From a virus, in IMG/VR virus record IMGVR_UViG_3300042469_000158, positions 1 through 62,709 of that record: DNA of 62,709 nt. One strand, given 5' to 3'. The position numbers and the translations under genes were made by a program. Under the pieces are notes generated by a model. That model was not told the DNA's origin. It did no database searches and was given only the letters and a program-made list of their open reading frames with translations. Within the stretch, counting starts at the first letter, position 1; the number at the start of each line of letters is the position of its first letter. Positions 24,921 to 32,919 of this stretch are shown one piece after another.

Positions 24921-25354
24921 GCTTGCTTGCCGTTGGATCAATTATTGAAGCTGTAGGTAAGGTTGCGGGCGACCTAATTACCACTGACAAAGAAAAGATG
25001 GAAATGGAGATTGAGCAACGTAAGCTCGATCTTGAAGAGAAGCGCATAGACCAAGCTACAGACCTAGCCCAGATCGAGGTCAACAAAATTGAAGCCTCGT
25101 CCAGTAGCGTGTTTGTCAGTGGCTGGCGTCCCGCCATCGGTTGGATAGGCGTAGCGGCTATGGGCTATCAGTTTCTACTCTACCCGCTGTTTCAGTGGTG
25201 CTGGAAATACTTGCAGGCTATGGGTTGGGTTCCTGTTGGTATGGATCCACCGCCAGTGCTAGACGCAGACCAGCTTTGGGTGATATTATCAGGCATCTTG
25301 GGCATTGCCGGTATGCGTTCTTTTGAGAAGACCAAAGGCGTTGCCAGTAAATAA
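24917..25354 (+). CDS. Holin, 3TM family
   Basis: This 145-residue protein has an amphipathic charged helix (about residues 25-60, KEKMEMEIEQRKLDLEEKRID) followed by SGWRPAIGWIGVAAMGYQFLLYPLF. A last hydrophobic segment is LWVILSGILGIAGMRSFEK. The GWRPxIGW motif and topology match the Holin_3TMs family. It permeabilises the inner membrane to release the endolysin. Start overlaps the endolysin stop (ATGA). Confidence 0.88.
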   Translation: MSLLAVGSIIEAVGKVAGDLITTDKEKMEMEIEQRKLDLEEKRIDQATDLAQIEVNKIEASSSSVFVSGWRPAIGWIGVAAMGYQFLLYPLFQWCWKYLQAMGWVPVGMDPPPVLDADQLWVILSGILGIAGMRSFEKTKGVASK

Positions 25355-25363
25355 AGGTAGCCC

Positions 25364-27487
25364 ATGCCATTACAAAAATTCCTGTTTAAACCGGGCGTCA
25401 ACCGGGAGAACACACGCTATACCACCGAAGGCGGCTGGTACGAGGGCGACAAGATTCGTTTTCGCCAAGGCAATCCTGAGAAGATTGGTGGATGGACTCC
25501 GTTTGCTGGTAGTATCTTTGAAGGTGTTTGCCGTTCTCTGTGGAACTGGATTACGCTTACGGGTGAAAGTTTAGTGGGTGTTGGCACTAATTTATATTTT
25601 TATATTCTCAAAGGTAGTGACTATTATGATGTCACCCCAATCCGTAAGACCGTTACATTAACCAATCCTTTTACTGCAACTGCTGGTTCAAGGGTCATAG
25701 CGGTTTTTGAAGTAAACCATGGATGTGTAGATAGCGATACAGTAATCTATAGCGGTGGAGGGATTGTTGGTTTAGGTGGCAACATCACTGCCTCAGTACT
25801 AACAGGCACTTTTCAAATTACGTTTATTGATGACAACAATTACACAATTACGGTATCTGCTACCGCTAACGCTACAGACGTTGCTGGTTCTCCCGGTGGC
25901 GGTACGGTTGTAACGCAATACGAGGTTAATACTGGCCCTGCATATCAAGTGCCTTTAGTTGGTTGGGGTGCTGGCCCTTGGGGTGCGGGTACATGGGGTA
26001 ATGGTCAAACTACTTCTTCGGCTCTTCAATTGTGGAGTCAGCAAAACTTTGGTGAAGATTTAATCTATGGCCCTCGCGGTCAAGGCATTTACTACTGGAG
26101 CGCAAACGTAGGTTACGAACCAATTCAAATAACAATTAGTATTGCAGCCCCGGGTCAGATCACACTGCCTGTTGGGTTTTCATTTCCTGATGGCACAACA
26201 ATTTCGTTTACATCTACAGGCGCTTTGCCTACCGGCCTGACTGTTGGGCAAGTGTATTTTGTTGTGAATTCCACAGGTGGCACATTTAATGTGTCTACAA
26301 CAATTGCGGGTACACCAATTACTACTTCTGGTGGTCAATCTGGCATCCAACGTATTTCCCAGCGCGGTATTGACTTGGCTGATGCAGGTGACGATGACAC
26401 TCCTATCTATCAAAACTATCTTCTTGTATCTGATGCCAGCCGTTTTGTGGTTATATTTGGTACAAACGATTATGGTAGTAGCGTCCTAAACCCAATGTTA
26501 ATTCGTTGGTCTGATTCAGATGACCCATACACATGGACTCCACAGGCTACAAATCAAGCAGGTAGTTTGCAACTATCCCACGGCTCCGAAATTGTTACCG
26601 CTGTGCAGTCTCGTCAAGAGATTGTGGTGTTTACAGATTCTTCGCTATATTCATTTCAATACGTGGGGCCACCCTTTGTGTGGACAGCACAACTTATTGC
26701 AGACAACGTATCGATCATTGGCCCTAACGCCGCTGTGATTGCATCGGGTGCAGTGTATTGGATGGGTATTGATAAGTTTTATAAATACGATGGCCGTGTA
26801 CAAACTTTGAATTGCGACTTACGCCGTTATGTTTTTAGTGACTTTAATACGCTCCAGACTCAACAAGTTTACGCTGGTACAAACGAAGGCTTTAATGAAA
26901 TCTGGTGGTTTTATTGTTCCGCAGACAGCCTACAGAATGACCGCTATGTGGTGTACAACTACATAGAAAACGTTTGGTACTACGGCAATTTGGGGCGCAC
27001 AGCTTGGTTGGATTCGGGTCTGCTACCTTTGCCTGTAGCCGCTACTTACAACTATGAATTGGTGCAGCACGAAGATGGTGTAGATGCTTACGATCTTGGC
27101 AATATTACGCCTATTGCGGCTTATATTTCTTCGTCAGAATTTGACATTGGTGATGGCCATAACTTTGGTTATGTGTGGCGAGTGGTGCCTGACTTAACTT
27201 TTACAGGTTCAACTTCTATAGCAGGTACATCAGGCTCGGGCATACCGACTCCTGCGGTGACTATGACTTTATATCCTTTGCAGAGTTCTGGTTCCGGCAC
27301 TGGCACTGCGGCTAATGGTACTGTCACAAAAGGCTCTACCTACAATATTACTGAAGAGTACACGGGGATTATCTACACACGTGCCCGTGGTCGTCAGATG
27401 ATTTTTAAAATTGCCTCTACTCAGATTGGGACAACATGGCAACTAGGTGCGCCTAGATTAGACATTAAAGCGGACGGTAGGAGATAA
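25364..27487 (+). CDS. Tail hub / packaged-DNA stabilisation protein (P22 gp10-like)
   Basis: This 707-residue protein opens MPLQKFLFKPGVNRENTRYTTEGGWYEGDKIRFRQGNPEKIGGW, characteristic of podoviral hub proteins. It is all-beta and lacks catalytic motifs. The C-terminal half has DRYVVYNYIENVWYYGNLGRTAW, also common in this family. In P22, gp10 closes the portal and carries the tail needle. It follows the lysis genes and precedes the internal virion proteins. Confidence 0.8.
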   Translation: MPLQKFLFKPGVNRENTRYTTEGGWYEGDKIRFRQGNPEKIGGWTPFAGSIFEGVCRSLWNWITLTGESLVGVGTNLYFYILKGSDYYDVTPIRKTVTLTNPFTATAGSRVIAVFEVNHGCVDSDTVIYSGGGIVGLGGNITASVLTGTFQITFIDDNNYTITVSATANATDVAGSPGGGTVVTQYEVNTGPAYQVPLVGWGAGPWGAGTWGNGQTTSSALQLWSQQNFGEDLIYGPRGQGIYYWSANVGYEPIQITISIAAPGQITLPVGFSFPDGTTISFTSTGALPTGLTVGQVYFVVNSTGGTFNVSTTIAGTPITTSGGQSGIQRISQRGIDLADAGDDDTPIYQNYLLVSDASRFVVIFGTNDYGSSVLNPMLIRWSDSDDPYTWTPQATNQAGSLQLSHGSEIVTAVQSRQEIVVFTDSSLYSFQYVGPPFVWTAQLIADNVSIIGPNAAVIASGAVYWMGIDKFYKYDGRVQTLNCDLRRYVFSDFNTLQTQQVYAGTNEGFNEIWWFYCSADSLQNDRYVVYNYIENVWYYGNLGRTAWLDSGLLPLPVAATYNYELVQHEDGVDAYDLGNITPIAAYISSSEFDIGDGHNFGYVWRVVPDLTFTGSTSIAGTSGSGIPTPAVTMTLYPLQSSGSGTGTAANGTVTKGSTYNITEEYTGIIYTRARGRQMIFKIASTQIGTTWQLGAPRLDIKADGRR

Positions 27488-27490
27488 CCT

Positions 27491-27883
27491 ATGTCCATGC
27501 TTCAGAACCGCGCTTCTCCAAATATTCCGCAAGCCCCTGCGCAGTATGATGTTTCGTACATGAATGCTTTGAGTAATGTAATTCGGTTATTTTTTAATAA
27601 CATTAACACGGTACAACAACTTAATTTAGCAAGTTTGAATCTTGACTTACGTACATTACCCACGGACGCTGATCTACCTAATCTTCGTATTGGTGACGTA
27701 TACCGAGATACTCAAGATGGCGTACAGGCTACCAGTCAAATGCTCCGTATTAAAGTGCCAGTTGAGTTGACGGGTGTGCAAGGCACGGGGGCAGTGGGTA
27801 GTGTTGGAGCCGTTGGGGGCACAATCACTAAAAATTTAACTGGTATTTCTGGGTCTGGGGCAGTTGGCACAGTGACCCCTTAG
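27491..27883 (+). CDS. Hub-associated protein with C-terminal repeat motifs
   Basis: In this 130-residue product the first 85 residues are helical and polar and include LNLDLRTLPTDADLPNLRIGDVYRDTQDGV. The end is two copies of a GVxGTGAVGSV / GISGSGAVGTV repeat, like those in the protein at 15017. The opening MSMLQNRASPNIPQAPAQYDVSYMNALSNVIRLFFNN is a widespread environmental-phage motif. Likely a tail-tip or fibre accessory. Confidence 0.7.
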   Translation: MSMLQNRASPNIPQAPAQYDVSYMNALSNVIRLFFNNINTVQQLNLASLNLDLRTLPTDADLPNLRIGDVYRDTQDGVQATSQMLRIKVPVELTGVQGTGAVGSVGAVGGTITKNLTGISGSGAVGTVTP

Positions 27884-27917
27884 TACTAGAATATGACAAA
27901 ACATAGAGGAGCCTATC

Positions 27918-28967
27918 ATGGGTACTGGAGTTGGTGAAGCAATGCTGCTTGGCGCGGCAATGGGTGGTGGCTCTGCCGCTTTGACTGGTGGCGATCCTCT
28001 TAAAGGTGCTCTCCTCGGAGGCTTGACCGGCGGTGCTGGTGCAGGTATTGGCGGTGCTTTGGGCGGTGCGGCGGGCGGGGCTGAAGCCGCCGCTTTAGGT
28101 TCTGCGGGTACTGAAATGGCTACGAATGCGGCAATGTCTAACGCTTTGCCGGTATCAAATATGTTAGCTAATCCAGTTGCTACTACAGGATTTACGCCAA
28201 TTCCGGCAAGTCAAAGTTTTGCGCAAGCAAGCCAGTTGGCAAACACTACCTCGGGTGTTAATGCGGCAATGAATCAGGCGCTTCCGCTTACGGGAAATTT
28301 AAGTAGCGCAGGTATCTCTAGCCTACCCGCCGCTTCTACTTCTCCGTTTTTACCTACCGCACCTTCAGTGGTTCCCCCTCCACCCGCTCCAACCTTTGGT
28401 GAGGGTATGGCTAAGTTTGCCAGTGACCCAATGGCTTCGTTACAAGCCAACAAGTTTACTGCCGCCGCTTCTGGTCTAGCCGGTGCTATGGGTGGAAGAG
28501 AAGACCCTTATTCTCCTGAAGAATATAACGGCCCTCTAAAACGTTTTCGTCTTAGTTCGGACTATCGTGGCGTTACTCCTTACGCAGAGGGTGGCATTAC
28601 TGATCTAACCGCAGGTGGTTATGACCGTATGGTTGGTGAGCAACCTATGTATTCTTCTAATATGGCCGCTGGTGGTATCTCTAATCTAGGTAGTTACTCT
28701 GATTACGCACGTGGTGGCCGCATGCTCAAAGGCCCCGGTGATGGCATGTCTGACAGCATCCCTGCAAGCATTGGAGGTAAGCGCCCCGCTCGTTTAGCCA
28801 CTGAAGAGTTTGTAGTCCCCGCTGATGTGGTCTCTCACCTTGGTAACGGCTCCTCTGACGCAGGTGCTAAACAACTCTATGCCATGATGGACAAAGTGCG
28901 TACTGCACGTACTGGTCGTAAGTCTCAGGGTCGTGAGATTAACCCCCGCAAGTACATGCCCGCATAA
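27918..28967 (+). CDS. Putative internal virion protein (Gly/Ala-rich)
   Basis: In this 349-residue protein the N-terminal 70 residues are a Gly/Ala-rich hydrophobic stretch (GEAMLLGAAMGGGSAALTGGDPLKGALLGGLTGGAGAG), like glycine-zipper regions of ejection proteins. The C-terminal 130 residues are ordered, with PEEYNGPLKRFRLSSDYRG and ATEEFVVPADVVSHLGNGSSDAG. Its place in front of the other internal proteins suggests it is packaged and ejected with DNA. No enzyme motif is seen. Confidence 0.7.
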   Translation: MGTGVGEAMLLGAAMGGGSAALTGGDPLKGALLGGLTGGAGAGIGGALGGAAGGAEAAALGSAGTEMATNAAMSNALPVSNMLANPVATTGFTPIPASQSFAQASQLANTTSGVNAAMNQALPLTGNLSSAGISSLPAASTSPFLPTAPSVVPPPPAPTFGEGMAKFASDPMASLQANKFTAAASGLAGAMGGREDPYSPEEYNGPLKRFRLSSDYRGVTPYAEGGITDLTAGGYDRMVGEQPMYSSNMAAGGISNLGSYSDYARGGRMLKGPGDGMSDSIPASIGGKRPARLATEEFVVPADVVSHLGNGSSDAGAKQLYAMMDKVRTARTGRKSQGREINPRKYMPA

Positions 28968-28976
28968 GGAAATGCC

Positions 28977-30269
28977 ATGATCATTCCAAACAAATTTAAT
29001 GGCTTCTATGGTGGTGTTCGCCGTTGCTTTGGCGGCGGTGGAGGTGGTGGCGGCGGTGATGGCGGCGGTGATGGCGGTGGCCCCGGTGGTGATGCTGGTG
29101 GCCCTAATGATGTTTATATTCCCCCCACAAATACTGGCAACGTTGTAAACACTGGTAATACTGTAAACACTGGCAATACAGCGGTTTCTACAGCTACCAC
29201 TACCCCTCCATACGCTAATATGGCTGTCAATACTCAACAAGGGTATAACACTCTGGCCGGTATGAAAGGTATTCCTTGGGAGAAATCTGGCACTGCCTAT
29301 AACGAGTTGTTAAACCAAGGGTTTACCAGTAACCAGATTAGAGACTCTGCAAGCCAAATGTATGGCAAACCGTCTGACTCTAACTGGAGTGGGATGGTGC
29401 AGAACGCTGGTATGACTTCACCTACTGGCAGACCCATGGCGGGTTCTGATCAATTTTTTCAGCCCATCTACAACACGTCATACCAAAACTACGCTCGGCC
29501 TGCTACGCAGTTTGATACAAGCACATATGGCACACAGCCCGTGCAATCGCCAGCTTTTAACTCCGGCATGTCTCGTAGGAATATCAATAACACAATTGGT
29601 AATTACTTTCAACAAAATCCAAACTCAAATATAAGTAATACTTTAGATTTCATGCGAAATAGTGGTATTAACCGCACGGATATTCAATCATTTGGTGGTT
29701 ATAACAACTACGGCCCTCAGATGTCTATGCCGCAGACACAACAGCCATTTAACCCATATACCAATAGTTCTGTGTACGGTGGTGGTTTTAGTAATACTAT
29801 GAGTAATATTGGTAATTTGTTGAGGCAAACACCAACCCAAATGCAAAGTCCATTTAGCTTTCAACAGCCAAGCTACCAACCACAAATGCAAATGCAGACT
29901 CCGTTTAGCTTTCAACAGCCTAGCTATCAACCTAGCTATCAACAGCAGTACAACCCGTACCAAATGCAGTCGCCATTTAGCTATCAGCAACAGCCTTCTT
30001 ATGGAGGTATGGGCAGAAACAATTTCATCCCCGACGCTCCGCTGCCTGAAGGCATGATGGGCACGATGGGCGGTACTGGGTACGACCCGATGACAGGCAG
30101 AATGGATTTGGGTACTGCTGGCGGGAGTGGCCAATATACTCCCGCGCCTCCTCGTTCATCTGGCCCAAGTCAAGCTATTGTTGGTCGGTCTTCTCAAATG
30201 CGTGGCACCCCCAACGTGATGCGCCGTGCTGAAGGCGGCATTACGTCTTTGATGGATGATGTCGAATGA
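28977..30269 (+). CDS. Low-complexity virion protein
   Basis: This 430-residue protein has a poly-Gly/Asp run near residues 20-45 and NTGN repeats. A Gln/Pro/Tyr/Phe-rich tract (about residues 275-350) has repeated SPFSFQQPSYQP units. A short ordered segment (GYNTLAGMKGIPWEKSGTAYNELLNQGFT) lies between them. The last residues overlap the next gene (ATGA). Such prion-like composition is unusual in a phage internal protein and may be disordered for passage through the portal. Confidence 0.7.
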   Translation: MIIPNKFNGFYGGVRRCFGGGGGGGGGDGGGDGGGPGGDAGGPNDVYIPPTNTGNVVNTGNTVNTGNTAVSTATTTPPYANMAVNTQQGYNTLAGMKGIPWEKSGTAYNELLNQGFTSNQIRDSASQMYGKPSDSNWSGMVQNAGMTSPTGRPMAGSDQFFQPIYNTSYQNYARPATQFDTSTYGTQPVQSPAFNSGMSRRNINNTIGNYFQQNPNSNISNTLDFMRNSGINRTDIQSFGGYNNYGPQMSMPQTQQPFNPYTNSSVYGGGFSNTMSNIGNLLRQTPTQMQSPFSFQQPSYQPQMQMQTPFSFQQPSYQPSYQQQYNPYQMQSPFSYQQQPSYGGMGRNNFIPDAPLPEGMMGTMGGTGYDPMTGRMDLGTAGGSGQYTPAPPRSSGPSQAIVGRSSQMRGTPNVMRRAEGGITSLMDDVE

Positions 30270-30697
30270 ACCTAACAATCCGTTCTGTAGATGTAAGCTA
30301 TATCCACCAAATATGGCCTACGGTAAAACCGTACATTGAAGACGCATTAAACAAAGGTCATGATTTTCCTGACTGGGCGTATTGTTACAACATCGACCAC
30401 GTACAACAATATGTAACTTCTGGGCAGTGGCTTCTGTTAGTTGCTATTGACGAAGAGAAACAAATCCATGGTGCTTGCACTGTGTCCTTTATAAACTACC
30501 CGCTTCATAGGGTAGCGTTTGTTACTTGCATTGGCGGTAAATTGATTTCTAACCAAGCTACTTTTGAGCAATTAAAAGAGTTGCTTAAATCGCATGGGGC
30601 AACGAAAATACAAGGTAGTGGCCGTGAAGCCATTGTGCGCTTGTGGAAACGTTACAACTTTGAACCGCGCAACACCTTAGTCGAGGTACTAATATGA
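30266..30697 (+). CDS. GNAT-like protein among internal virion genes
   Basis: This 143-residue protein has the layout of a GNAT acetyltransferase fold: an initial beta strand NLTIRSVDVSYIHQIWP, central WLLLVAIDEEKQIHGACTVSFI, and a C-terminal GSGREAIVRLWKRYNFEPRNTLVEVLI. T7 gp13, also an internal core protein, is likewise described as acetyltransferase-like. The acetyl-CoA loop Q/RxxGxG/A is not evident, so activity may be lost. It overlaps both neighbours (ATGA). Confidence 0.72.
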   Translation: MNLTIRSVDVSYIHQIWPTVKPYIEDALNKGHDFPDWAYCYNIDHVQQYVTSGQWLLLVAIDEEKQIHGACTVSFINYPLHRVAFVTCIGGKLISNQATFEQLKELLKSHGATKIQGSGREAIVRLWKRYNFEPRNTLVEVLI

Positions 30698-32910
30698 GCT
30701 ATTCCCGCCGAGAACTTTATGCCATGGGTGAACCCCTTGGTGAATCTGTAACCCGCAAAGAAGGTGGCCGCATCATTTATGGTGGCGGTGGTGGCGGTGG
30801 CCCTACTCAAACAACCGTAACCCAATCTAATGTGCCTGACTGGTTGCGCCCTCAAGTTGAAAACGTGCTCATGGGCGCGGGTAAAAATTTATTTCAAACT
30901 AGGCAAGTAACTGATCCAACAACAGGCGCGGTATCAGATGAAATTACAGGCACCCGTCCATTCACACCTTACAGTACCGACCCCTCTAAATACGTAGCGG
31001 GCTTTAGCCCCTTGCAACAGCAGGTTCAGTACAACGCGGCTAATTTGATGGTGCCCGGTCAGTTTAATCAGGCCACAGGTTACGCTAACGCCGCAGCCCA
31101 AGGTGGTTTAGGTACTGCACAACAAGCCGCAGGTTACGGCAATGCAGGATTCCAGTCTGGTCAGATGGGTCAGGCTTTGGGTATGCAAGCGGCTCAACAG
31201 GCCGCACAACGTGCCGCTATGGGTGAACAAGCGGCTTACGGCTATGGCAATATGGGTGTTCAAGCAGGTTTGCAAGGTCAGCAATCTGGTTTGATGGGTC
31301 AACAAATTGGTACACAAGGTGGCCAATACTATGGCGGTATGGGTGCAGGTTACGGTCAACAAGCCGCTGGTTTATCTAATCAGGCGCTAGGTTATGGTCA
31401 AGCCGGATATGGTTCTGGTCAAATTGGTCAACAACTTGCTCTTGATGCCGCACAACGCTATGGTGCAATGGGCGCAGGTTATGGAGAACAAGGCGCTCAA
31501 CTTGGTATGACTGGTGGTCAATTTTATGGCAACCAAGGTTCAGGTTATGGCGCATCTGCCGCCGCATTAGCTCCTCAAGCGCAAATGTATGGACAGTCTG
31601 CCGCTGACATTGGTCGCATGGGTCTTCGCGCAGAGTCGTTAGGGCAAGATATTACAGGGCAAGCACGTAATTATGCGGCCCAACAAGCCGCCGCAGGGCA
31701 AGATTACGCTCGTCAAATGACAAGCCCATATGCCATTCAGCAGTACATGAACCCATATCAGTCTGCTGTGACTGATGTTCAAATACAAGGTGCGCAACGC
31801 CAAGCTGATATTGCCGCTCAAGGCCGTAAAGCCGCCGCCGCTCGTGCAGGTGCGTTTGGTGGTTCACGCCAAGCTATTGAGAATGCCGAAGCTAACCGTG
31901 CTTTGGCTTCACAGATGGACGCCATTCGCGCCCAAGGCCAGCAAACCGCTTACGACAAAGCCATTCAGGCTATGCAGTATGGCTCTAATCTTGGTCTTCA
32001 AGGTTTGGGCGGTGCGCAATCTGGTCTGGGTACTGCCTTGCAAGGTGGTCAGCTTGGTCTATCTGGTATTGGTCAGGCTATGGCCGGTCAACAAGCAGGT
32101 CTTGCAGGTCTTGGTCAGGCGGGGTCTTTGTACGGTCAAGGTATGCAAGGCTCTGGGCTTGGCTTACAGGCTCTTCAGCAACAACTGGCGGGTACTGCGC
32201 AAGGTATGCAGGGTGCCGGTATGGGACTCCAAGCCGCACAGACTGGACTTCAAGGTACAGCCCAAGGTATGCAGGGTGCACAAGCCGGTTTGGCAGGTGT
32301 TGGTGCCGCAAATCAAGCGTTCCAAACTGGCATTCAAGGTGCGGGTATGGGCTTGCAAGGTGTGGATCGTCAACTGGCTGGTACAGCCCAAGGTATGCAG
32401 GGTGCTCAAGCCGCTATGCAAGGCGCAGGTGTTGGTTTGGCTGGTGTAGACCGTGCTTTGGCTTCTGGTCAACTTGCTCTGTCAGGCGCAGATCGCGGTC
32501 TAGCAGGTACTGCGCAAGGTATGCAGGGTGCTCAAGTGGGCCTCCAAGGTGTCACAGGACAACAAGCTGGTTATGGGTTAGCCAATCAGGCTGCCGGGCA
32601 GCTTGGTCAACTTGGCACACAGCAACTTGCTGCACAGACAGGCATTCTTGGTTTGCAGAATCAGATCGGTGGACAGCAACAAAGTCAGCAACAGCAGATC
32701 ATCAACCAAGCGATCCAAAACTACGCGCAAGCGCAAGAAGCGCCTATGACTGCGTTCAATCAATACAACGCTTTGTTGCGTGGTTACGCCGTTCCCGGCC
32801 AGACTACAACTCAATATCAAGCACAGCCTACATTGGGTAATCAATTAGCAGGTTTTGGTACAGCCGGTGTTAGTGCTTTGGCATTGAACAACGCTTTGAC
32901 TCCACGATAA
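30694..32910 (+). CDS. Repeat-rich internal virion protein
   Basis: In this 738-residue protein the middle consists of Gly/Gln/Ala-rich tandem units. From about 31100 to 31560 they are YG-rich (GYGNAGFQSGQMGQAL). From about 32000 to 32570 they are of the form GLQGxxxxLAGTAQGMQGAQ. The first 130 residues (QTTVTQSNVPDWLRPQVENVLMGAGKNLF...PFTPYSTDPSKYVAGFSPLQQQ) are the ordered part found in many environmental podoviral proteins. Probably ejected with DNA. Confidence 0.75.
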   Translation: MSYSRRELYAMGEPLGESVTRKEGGRIIYGGGGGGGPTQTTVTQSNVPDWLRPQVENVLMGAGKNLFQTRQVTDPTTGAVSDEITGTRPFTPYSTDPSKYVAGFSPLQQQVQYNAANLMVPGQFNQATGYANAAAQGGLGTAQQAAGYGNAGFQSGQMGQALGMQAAQQAAQRAAMGEQAAYGYGNMGVQAGLQGQQSGLMGQQIGTQGGQYYGGMGAGYGQQAAGLSNQALGYGQAGYGSGQIGQQLALDAAQRYGAMGAGYGEQGAQLGMTGGQFYGNQGSGYGASAAALAPQAQMYGQSAADIGRMGLRAESLGQDITGQARNYAAQQAAAGQDYARQMTSPYAIQQYMNPYQSAVTDVQIQGAQRQADIAAQGRKAAAARAGAFGGSRQAIENAEANRALASQMDAIRAQGQQTAYDKAIQAMQYGSNLGLQGLGGAQSGLGTALQGGQLGLSGIGQAMAGQQAGLAGLGQAGSLYGQGMQGSGLGLQALQQQLAGTAQGMQGAGMGLQAAQTGLQGTAQGMQGAQAGLAGVGAANQAFQTGIQGAGMGLQGVDRQLAGTAQGMQGAQAAMQGAGVGLAGVDRALASGQLALSGADRGLAGTAQGMQGAQVGLQGVTGQQAGYGLANQAAGQLGQLGTQQLAAQTGILGLQNQIGGQQQSQQQQIINQAIQNYAQAQEAPMTAFNQYNALLRGYAVPGQTTTQYQAQPTLGNQLAGFGTAGVSALALNNALTPR

Positions 32911-32919
32911 GGTTAAATT

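Noticed and set aside
31775-32449. Plus-strand 224-codon frame inside the repeat-rich virion gene
   Set aside because: Its Leu/Val/Lys-rich text results from reading the Gln/Gly repeats in another frame.
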